Positions 8,787 through 15,050 of a stretch of DNA of 64,000 nucleotides are shown here, one piece after another. The notes beneath the pieces were generated by a model. It was given only the letters and a program-made list of their open reading frames with translations, was not told the DNA's origin and searched no databases. Position 1 is the stretch's first letter. Each line of letters begins with the position of its first letter. The stretch is taken from positions 1,798,001 to 1,862,000 of the forward strand of contig NZ_LR699119.1 in NCBI RefSeq assembly GCF_902459485.1, read 5' to 3'. Source of the stretch: Aquicella siphonis. GTDB lineage: Bacteria > Pseudomonadota > Gammaproteobacteria > DSM-16500. A program made the position numbers and the translations under genes.

Positions 8787-10466
8787 TTATAAACTTCTAT
8801 GCTTAATAGACGAGCCAGCAGCTTTAACTTTATGCTCAATCTCTTTAATATCAGATTTAATAGCAGATAAATCACCCTGAGTAAGACGCGTTTTGCTATC
8901 TTTTTTAAATTTTTCCAATATACCCTCTAGCTTGGCTTTATCTTTTCCATAATCTTTATAGTCATCACCAAATACGAAGTGTTTCTTTTCCACTGCGTTT
9001 AGCAGATGCAATATATGTTTATGTAATTCAGACACCTTTGAGATTTGCGGATAAAACATACCGGATGGATTGGCACTAATTTTAAGTGCATCTGTTGCCA
9101 TTGAAGGCATAGGAATTATTTCGAAAGGCGTTTGAACCTGATGCGCGGATGTTTTAACCTGCTCTTTCTCGTCTCTATATTTACCAATTTCAGCAATAAA
9201 TAAATCTATTGCCGCCCTAATCTCATTGGTTGCCTTACTGTTATGATATAATTTCCAAAGAGGGCCTTCCCCTTTTTTTAATTTATCGTACCAGTCATCA
9301 TTCTGTGATTCATAAATTTGTTTGAAAAATTTGTTGATGTAAGCTGTGCGTTTGCTTGTTGGTTTAAGCGCATTTTGAAATTGCGTGGCATAAATTTTTA
9401 ATTGTTTAAAAGAAGTCATATTGATTAATTCATTTTTAAATTCCAAGGTTGATAAAGTTGTGCTGCCGTTTCTATAATGCCAGGATGGTTCATTTTTAAA
9501 TTTTTCAATTAGTTTCTTTATTCCCGATGCCTTTTTAACAGAAGGCCTATCCCAATGCATTTCTTTCCAATTATTTTTGGCACATTCATTAAACTTCTTT
9601 ATATAATCATCTGTTTTTAGATTAACAGCACCTCCAATTATCAATTCATTTTTAATGGCATGATGCAGATTGACAGCTTCTTGCGCCTTTTGCAATTTAG
9701 CCACACCTTTTATTTGCATGAGATTTTTCCAATCACTTACCTTATCTTCATGTAAAGCAACTTGCGATCGTTTATGTTTGAGATGGGTTACAGCTTGGCT
9801 CAGCGGAGGATTTGCAGGATCATCTGATTTAACGGTTAATTCTTTTTCATCGCCAAAAATGGCAAGATAGGCAGCAACAATCATGGCGCTACGCGCACGG
9901 CCTGCCTTACAGTGAATATAGACCGTACCGCCTTCTTCAATTATTTTTCTCATTTTATATACTGCCGCAAGAATCGCTTGCGGACTGATTTCTGCGCCAA
10001 AATCCGTCATAGGAACTTGATGATGTTTGAATTGAATGTCAGGATATTTTTCTTGAATTTCCCTTAGTTCCAATTCTTTTGGCTGCAGCATGCCAGGCAT
10101 GCCTTGTTCAAATTCATCAGTGATGCTAAAAATATGAATGGATTTGGCTTGTTCAGGATTCTTTCTTGCTTCTTTAACAATATCATCAAGCTGGGTTGAT
10201 TTAGGTATAACGCCTAGAATGATTCCTTTAGCAACAACATCCATCGGATTTCTGGATTTTACTTTTTCGTCTTTAATATCTTGCAGAATTTCCCCGGTTT
10301 CAATTTCATCGCTTTTTTCAATTTTTGATTTTTTTTTCTTATTTTTCACCTCGTTATATCTATTACTGACTTTAAATTTTAATACCTTGAGTGATCCAGG
10401 AGTCACAAAATTGAAATGTCGCTTTAATGAATCTTCATCTAATAACACTTCGGTTGATGATTTCAT
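8787..10466 (-). CDS. Dual-specificity/tyrosine phosphatase-like protein, candidate secreted effector
   Basis: 559 residues. The phosphatase domain spans about 85-235 and contains the full P-loop HCKAGRARS, with Cys186 as nucleophile and Arg192 closing the CX5R motif. A possible general-acid Asp lies in PMTDFGAE upstream. This P-loop resembles PTPMT1-type dual-specificity and phosphoinositide phosphatases. The N-terminus has a lysine-rich patch (KNKKKKSKIEK), and the last 300 residues are alpha-helical and charged, ending in a basic tail. There is no signal peptide. AT-rich composition, isolation and eukaryote-like chemistry suggest a type IV effector (inference). The start has AAGGA 10 bp upstream. 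It is divergent from the 10758 gene across a perfect palindrome. Confidence 0.7.
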   Translation of the reverse strand: MKSSTEVLLDEDSLKRHFNFVTPGSLKVLKFKVSNRYNEVKNKKKKSKIEKSDEIETGEILQDIKDEKVKSRNPMDVVAKGIILGVIPKSTQLDDIVKEARKNPEQAKSIHIFSITDEFEQGMPGMLQPKELELREIQEKYPDIQFKHHQVPMTDFGAEISPQAILAAVYKMRKIIEEGGTVYIHCKAGRARSAMIVAAYLAIFGDEKELTVKSDDPANPPLSQAVTHLKHKRSQVALHEDKVSDWKNLMQIKGVAKLQKAQEAVNLHHAIKNELIIGGAVNLKTDDYIKKFNECAKNNWKEMHWDRPSVKKASGIKKLIEKFKNEPSWHYRNGSTTLSTLEFKNELINMTSFKQLKIYATQFQNALKPTSKRTAYINKFFKQIYESQNDDWYDKLKKGEGPLWKLYHNSKATNEIRAAIDLFIAEIGKYRDEKEQVKTSAHQVQTPFEIIPMPSMATDALKISANPSGMFYPQISKVSELHKHILHLLNAVEKKHFVFGDDYKDYGKDKAKLEGILEKFKKDSKTRLTQGDLSAIKSDIKEIEHKVKAAGSSIKHRSL

Positions 10467-10520
10467 TACTATACATTCCTTAATATGTATTTATCGTATT
10501 AATTATAATGCATGTTCATG

Positions 10521-10550
10521 ATTATGTTTGTCTGCGCAGACAAACATAAT
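10521..10550. repeat. Perfect 30-bp palindrome between divergent genes
   Basis: ATTATGTTTGTCTGC (10521-10535) is followed with no spacer by its exact reverse complement (10536-10550). It lies 55 bp upstream of the phosphatase start and 208 bp upstream of the 10758 gene. There is no T-tract on either side, so a terminator is less likely than an operator or a DNA-structure site. Confidence 0.75.
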
Positions 10551-10757
10551 TATAGGTATATACTATGGACTTTTTGAATAAAGGGACAAATCTCTTCACA
10601 GTAATTGACCCATTTTGAGGTTGCCGCCAAATAAAGTGACAGCTTTCAAGAATTGTAAACATTCCAATTGCATATGCGTTCAGATAGAATATACTTTGCC
10701 TTCTTGGGTATTGATAATAATATATAATTAAAACTAAATTTCTGAAGAGCGACCTAT

Positions 10758-11618
10758 ATGCCTAGATTTAAAAGAAAATCGGATTCGATAGATGCTCCCC
10801 CTGCTAAAAAGCAAAAATTAACGACAGGCAACCAATCTGAAATCTCTGCCATATCCACATCAATGACAACTGATGCCACCACACCAATACCCGCCATGGC
10901 TACCGCTCCGGCAAATCCTGCTGAAACGATAATTTCCACACAGCAAAATACCATCCCGGAACGAGCTGGTTATTATGGACGGCGGTTAGTAAACCTTAGG
11001 GGTGAATTTGTTGATGCACCAGGCGCAGACATTATAACTTACGATTACTGGCGGGATAGTAGACTGGTAAATGGAGACGCAGACCAATTAGAGTTTTTAT
11101 TATTAAACACAAAATCCAATGAATTAATTAAATTTAGACCGCAAAGCAAGGAAATGTCTGACTTACGAGAATTTCTAAAAAATAAACCTGACATTAGACC
11201 GCTCATGAAATCAGACTTGAATATGCTTAAAGAATCGTTATTAAAAGATGTACAAGCCATCGCATTCCATACCTTTAGATACAGGCTAACAAAAAGCAGT
11301 AAAAAAAGTGATGCCATTCCCGCATCAACAAATAATGAACCCGCTGGTTCTATTTATAATCCAAAACCAGTCCTTCCTTCAATTTCAACTCTATTTGGCT
11401 TTAATATGTTTAGTCCAGGCCATTCCACAACACAATCGGCGAATCCTGTAATATTAAATCAGGTAAATGCAAATACTCTTCCACCTATCACTCAAAATGC
11501 AAATGCATTATTCCCATTAATACGAAAACAAGTCACGCAAGTGCCCCAAGGAAACCCCTCCCAGCAACCTAAACTTTTGCAGTTGCAGCCACAACCTCCT
11601 AACGGTCCTAAAATTTAG
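10758..11618 (+). CDS. Unknown protein with bipartite nuclear localisation signal, candidate nucleomodulin
   Basis: 286 residues, no recognised domain. The N-terminus carries KR (5-6), a 10-residue spacer, then KKQK (17-20), exactly the classical bipartite importin-alpha signal. The second half, PPAKKQKL, also resembles the c-Myc type monopartite signal. The core, about 65-195, is mixed and includes GYYGRRLVNLRGEFVDAPGADIITYDYW. The C-terminal third is low-complexity, rich in Pro, Gln and Asn. No signal peptide or membrane segment. Eukaryote-like sorting signals in a bacterial protein next to a phosphatase effector candidate suggest delivery into a host nucleus (inference). The gene ends just outside the integrative element. 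Confidence 0.6.
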   Translation: MPRFKRKSDSIDAPPAKKQKLTTGNQSEISAISTSMTTDATTPIPAMATAPANPAETIISTQQNTIPERAGYYGRRLVNLRGEFVDAPGADIITYDYWRDSRLVNGDADQLEFLLLNTKSNELIKFRPQSKEMSDLREFLKNKPDIRPLMKSDLNMLKESLLKDVQAIAFHTFRYRLTKSSKKSDAIPASTNNEPAGSIYNPKPVLPSISTLFGFNMFSPGHSTTQSANPVILNQVNANTLPPITQNANALFPLIRKQVTQVPQGNPSQQPKLLQLQPQPPNGPKI

Positions 11619-11685
11619 GCGGCGTCAATCATACTGATTATGTAACTGTTTGAATTAAAATAACATATAAAATGTGGTTTTTCAG

Positions 11686-11696
11686 GATACCCCCAA
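11686..11696. repeat. Left terminal inverted repeat of the integrative element
   Basis: GATACCCCCAA here is the exact reverse complement of TTGGGGGTATC at 28373-28383. A second TACCCCC follows 3 bp later. C/G-run repeats of this kind beside P4-type integrase genes act as integrase arm sites, so the pair is read as marking the two element ends. Confidence 0.5.
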
Positions 11697-11699
11697 TAA

Positions 11700-11999
11700 T
11701 ACCCCCGCTTAAATAGTGTTATTCAATATTTGCTCAATTATGAGAGCTATACTTGTACTGTAGGGTACCGACTGTTCCAAGGCTTGAGCTGATGCTTAAT
11801 GCAGCAGGAGCTAGGCTCCGAGCCGGTGGGCTTTTCCCCGCCCAACAACAGGAGGGTTAATGTATGCAAATACATCCTACCTTGCAAGTTGTCTATATGC
11901 GTGAAGGGCTAATATTAGTACCGATGTACGTGATAGCAACAATAGCACGATAGTGCGATGCGACAGTGTGTGCCCTACGAAAATCGCTGGAGAATAAAA
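11700..11999 (+). other. Structured non-coding leader at the left end of the element
   Basis: These 300 bases have no convincing reading frame but hold a series of short hairpins: TGGGC-TTTTCCCC-GCCCA (near 11827-11844), ATGTAT-GCAA-ATACAT (near 11861-11876), GTAC-CGAT-GTAC (near 11918-11929) and GCAC-GATA-GTGC (near 11945-11956). All but the first have four-base loops. The stretch could be a small RNA or a structured 5' leader of the gene at 12000. No known RNA family was recognised. Confidence 0.35.
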
Positions 12000-12839
12000 A
12001 TGACGCCATCACATTACACAAGACGAAAACTAATATCGATTTTGAAAGATAGTGACTATAGCCTGTACCATTGGTCACCCTTGAGCGCTGCAAGAAATAT
12101 TATACGAGATGGATATATCTATTCAAAGGCGACACTATTTGGTTTGCATTACCCCAATGTGTCAAAGCTAAACCATATTAAACCAAGTAATGCGCTATCC
12201 GAAGCTCAGCATGGGTTTACAGATTATATCTTTTTGGGTAACACTAATTGGATAGCAGAAGGGGCAACGTGTTATTACGGTGATATTTGTTTTGTCATTA
12301 GGCCTATGAAAGTGTTGCCATTTAGAGAGTTTTTTGTATTTCCTTTCAATACGGGGAGAAATTTTTCAAATACTGATGATACTCAACAAGTTTCTGATTT
12401 AAGTATTCTTGTTCAGGCGCTTGAATGCCAGCATCCTTGTTATGAAATATTGGTTAGAAGAAGATTGAAAATAAACAGCAGACACATCAAAGAGATTTTA
12501 TGTAAACCTGAAGCAGTATCTAGTATTCAAGCTGATCTTGCAGATAAGTCAATAATTGATATTCCCGTTCGCTTATTCGATAACCCAAAATTAACGGGGG
12601 ATGATATGTCAAACGATTTTTCAGAAATTGAGATTGTCGATCCACTTGATGGTGAAAAGAAATATCATACGTATAAGCGTGGCGATTTTATTCAAAAAGC
12701 TGATATGCTTTATGTTGGAACTAAATTTTCTAACTGTATGCTAGAAGTAAAAATTGTTAATAATAAAAACTTAATTGATCCGTTTACAAATGAGCAGATT
12801 GGAAGAATAAAATCAGAAGCAACTATATTTATGAAATAA
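12000..12839 (+). CDS. ADP-ribosyltransferase-like protein (DarT/DUF4433-like layout)
   Basis: 279 residues. The start at 12000 has GGAG 8 bp upstream; a longer frame from 11958 lacks one. The N-terminus YSLYHWSPLSAARNIIRDGYI matches the His-bearing first strand and helix of ADP-ribosyltransferase folds such as DarT (YHxT..NLxSIL..G). Near residue 150, CYEILVRRRLKINSRHI matches the strand carrying the catalytic Glu (E-I/V-L-V...). DarT enzymes modify thymidine in single-stranded DNA and are paired with the DarG antitoxin, but no macrodomain gene is present here. It is the first gene at the left end of the element. Alternatives are another PARP-like toxin or an anti-phage factor. The family assignment rests on pattern only. 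Confidence 0.45.
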   Translation: MTPSHYTRRKLISILKDSDYSLYHWSPLSAARNIIRDGYIYSKATLFGLHYPNVSKLNHIKPSNALSEAQHGFTDYIFLGNTNWIAEGATCYYGDICFVIRPMKVLPFREFFVFPFNTGRNFSNTDDTQQVSDLSILVQALECQHPCYEILVRRRLKINSRHIKEILCKPEAVSSIQADLADKSIIDIPVRLFDNPKLTGDDMSNDFSEIEIVDPLDGEKKYHTYKRGDFIQKADMLYVGTKFSNCMLEVKIVNNKNLIDPFTNEQIGRIKSEATIFMK

Positions 12840-12884
12840 ATTTAGACTGTATTGTAACGCAATATCATGAATATAATTTACGCA

Positions 12885-13886
12885 TCACGAATCAATTTGA
12901 AAATTGCATTCAAAATTAGATTTTGGATATTGATATCCAATTCCTAATTCTATGGCGTGATAAATATCACGATTCATATTCAAGCATGGCTCTATCACGA
13001 TAGCATAATGTGAATTAGAGCAGATAGCATTATAAATCCTGATGTCTTTATCCAAGCATAAGTTATGCACGTGTTTACGCTTGTCATCGTCCATTTGAGC
13101 GCCCATGATAATGCCTGTAACCTTCAAAAATGGTGCAAACCATTCCAGTGGCAACAATCCACCATCCTCGCTATTGCCGTTTACAATTAATCGAAATTCA
13201 TCCTCATGCTCCCATTCAATTGATTTAACACAGACTGAATTTTTAACAAAATACTCGAGTTGCTCGTATTCGTTAGTTAGCTTGGCGGAGTGATCATAAG
13301 AAATTGATGGTATTTCTTTACTGTATCGAACCTTTGCGAATACAAACGCTTGCGGGTAATCACGTAGTTTGGAGGATAGAATTTGTGAGCCTTGATGAAT
13401 ATTTTTAATAAATCCATCCAGTTCCTTGGGTTCAATTATAGTTGTTTTACGTAGATGATTAAAATCTAGCTCGAATTCAACACAGTAGCCTTTGTGATTA
13501 TCAGCGTAATATGCCCACATAGGAATATTATTATTTTTTCTTGTTAAAGATAGAGCGCCATGCCTGTCAAAATGTGAAATTTGTACGTGATTATTTGAAT
13601 GGTAATCGCGGAGTTCATTTGAATTTAAAAAACTTTTAAAATCTTCTTCTGTTAATTCAGGCATAACATTTAAACGATATTCTTTCAAAAGGCGATTAAA
13701 AATATCAGGATTATCTAACACAAATTGGAGAGAATATCGTACTAGAGAGCACCTTCCCTCAAAGGGATCGTTAAATTTCCCCAGTGGGGTCAGCCAGACC
13801 TTTTGATCTAAATAATTTTGAAGATAAGTAAAATGTTTATCGTCTGATAGAGATTGGTATTTATAGAATTTCAAAATGTTACTCAT
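12885..13886 (-). CDS. DUF2971 family protein
   Basis: 333 residues from the ATG at 13886, one base after the stop of the upstream gene (translational coupling); a frame open to 13946 overlaps that gene and is less likely. DUF2971 hallmarks are clear: KFYKYQSLSDDKHFTYLQN at the N-terminus, WLTPLGKFNDPFEG, SLTRKNNNIPMWAYYADNHKGYCVEFE in the middle, and KSIEWEHEDEFRLIV plus IIMGAQM near the end. The biochemical function of the family is not established; it recurs in mobile elements and defence islands. It is the last gene of a short operon with the 116-residue protein. Confidence 0.75.
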   Translation of the reverse strand: MSNILKFYKYQSLSDDKHFTYLQNYLDQKVWLTPLGKFNDPFEGRCSLVRYSLQFVLDNPDIFNRLLKEYRLNVMPELTEEDFKSFLNSNELRDYHSNNHVQISHFDRHGALSLTRKNNNIPMWAYYADNHKGYCVEFELDFNHLRKTTIIEPKELDGFIKNIHQGSQILSSKLRDYPQAFVFAKVRYSKEIPSISYDHSAKLTNEYEQLEYFVKNSVCVKSIEWEHEDEFRLIVNGNSEDGGLLPLEWFAPFLKVTGIIMGAQMDDDKRKHVHNLCLDKDIRIYNAICSNSHYAIVIEPCLNMNRDIYHAIELGIGYQYPKSNFECNFQIDS

Positions 13887-13887
13887 C

Positions 13888-14238
13888 TTACCAGCCTCTT
13901 TGCTTTTTCCGTTCTTCATCTTGTATTTTACTCGTAGCTTGATCAAGCTGCCAACGCTGATGCTTTAAGAAATCAGTGAATTTTTCTGCCTCATCAATTG
14001 TCATTTCACCTTTAGCGACTGCCTCAGTGATATTGTTGGCAATTTGCAGCATATTGTCACCGGAATCGATTCCTCCCTCTGGCAAGTCAAAATGAATACC
14101 GTTCTCTTGCTTACTACGAGGAATAATGCGCTCTACGCAAAGACGAAGTGCAGTAAGATCACCTGCTAATGCGCGTTCAATTAATTTCTCAATAATGGCA
14201 TTTGCGTGTTGATCCAGCATATTGCGTGGAGTTGTCAT
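13888..14238 (-). CDS. Small mobile-element protein, DUF5681-like tail
   Basis: 116 residues, start with AAGGAG close upstream. LIERALAGDLTALRLCVERIIPRSK resembles the C-terminal segment of DUF5681 proteins (A-x-x-GD-x-x-ALRLCLERI), which are common in phages and integrative elements. The rest is helical and charged. No enzymatic motif. It is followed immediately by the DUF2971 gene. It may be a DNA-packaging- or regulation-associated accessory, but the role is unknown. Confidence 0.6.
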   Translation of the reverse strand: MTTPRNMLDQHANAIIEKLIERALAGDLTALRLCVERIIPRSKQENGIHFDLPEGGIDSGDNMLQIANNITEAVAKGEMTIDEAEKFTDFLKHQRWQLDQATSKIQDEERKKQRGW

Positions 14239-14276
14239 GCTCCTTCTCCTTGAATGATAAGTTAAATAGCTTGTAT

Positions 14277-14888
14277 CTAGTATAAATCAAACATATTTAT
14301 TCCGAATCGTAATGTCGCTTCTCTCAGCGAGATATTAACGGCCTCATTATGTATGAAGCACAATCGTCTAAAAGTTTTCCAGTGCATGCCCTTAGGTTTT
14401 AAGCCTTCACCATTTAAAATGCCAGGCTCCCATCCCATGCGATCACGTATCTTGTCAGCTTTTCTTGTAGCACGGTCATCAATGTTTTCTCGCTGGCTTG
14501 GATATACCAATCGATAACAATGGCGGCAAGCAAAAATAGCGCCACCGTATAAAATAGCCACGCGACGACAGCAATTCTTTGCAGGACAAATAAACCACGG
14601 ACGTTTACCTCCTAGTCTGCAAGGTGTCCATTCAATATCAACTGGGTAATTCATATCTTTCCAATCATCTGAATGCTTAACTTTATAGCTTAATATGATG
14701 CATTTTTCAGCGGTCAATACTCGAATTGATCCTGTGATTTCTTCATTCCGAAACCATTTTGTATTAAAAGAAGTACCAGGGGTGAGTAAGCCTTCGCGGC
14801 ACCACTTTCTGACATCAATACGGTGATAATTGTTAATGGTTGATTTGGCGCTGTAATACCAATGACGCCCACTACCTAGTCCACCCAT
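14277..14888 (-). CDS. Conserved mobile-element protein with zinc-ribbon, GGxGSGR start
   Basis: 203 residues with a strong AAAGGAGG ribosome-binding site. It begins MGGLGSGRHWYYSAKST, then IDVRKW..GLLTPG, a beta-rich middle, and a probable zinc ribbon formed by CPAKNCCRR and ACRHCYRLVYPSQRE (about 118-150). This architecture is widespread in proteobacterial integrative elements and is usually left as hypothetical. The Cys pairs suggest nucleic-acid binding. It is downstream of the replication block on the same strand, separated by a large hairpin. Confidence 0.65.
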   Translation of the reverse strand: MGGLGSGRHWYYSAKSTINNYHRIDVRKWCREGLLTPGTSFNTKWFRNEEITGSIRVLTAEKCIILSYKVKHSDDWKDMNYPVDIEWTPCRLGGKRPWFICPAKNCCRRVAILYGGAIFACRHCYRLVYPSQRENIDDRATRKADKIRDRMGWEPGILNGEGLKPKGMHWKTFRRLCFIHNEAVNISLREATLRFGINMFDLY

Positions 14889-14965
14889 TTTCGCCTCCTT
14901 TTTTTACCGAAATCATTTGGAAAATTGCATCTAATTTTAACTTTCGTCTCTAATAAAAATCTCAA

Positions 14966-14979
14966 TTAACAATTGTTAA
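14966..14979. repeat. 14-bp palindrome near the replication hairpin
   Basis: TTAACAATTGTTAA is self-complementary over 14 bp and AT-rich. It lies 10 bp left of the long hairpin. It could be a regulator site or part of an origin; no match to a known operator is claimed. Confidence 0.45.
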
Positions 14980-14988
14980 AATGAAGTC

Positions 14989-15042
14989 ATTAATGTCTTG
15001 AAGTCTTGAATATGATGACATCAAGACTTGCAAGACATTAAT
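14989..15042. repeat. 21-bp-stem hairpin, candidate terminator or origin element
   Basis: ATTAATGTCTTG (14989-15000) plus AAGTCTTGA (15001-15009) pair with TCAAGACTT (15021-15029) and CAAGACATTAAT (15031-15042). Only G15030 is bulged and the loop is 11 bases. GTCTTG occurs twice in each arm. The hairpin lies 8 bp beyond the stop of the primase-helicase gene. It may terminate that operon, or serve as an origin-like element for the P4-type replication protein. Confidence 0.6.
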
Positions 15043-15050
15043 TTAGAAAG

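Noticed and set aside
11617-11626. AGGCGGCG at the left end matching 8 bp of the ssrA 3' end, as a possible attachment core
   Set aside because: Only 8 bp, overlapping the stop of the 10758 gene, and the flanking bases do not continue as the ssrA 3' end (no CCACCA equivalent). Likely chance.
11958-11999. Longer N-terminus for the ADP-ribosyltransferase-like protein
   Set aside because: The ATG at 11958 has no ribosome-binding site and the added residues come from the structured leader; 12000 has GGAG at good spacing.
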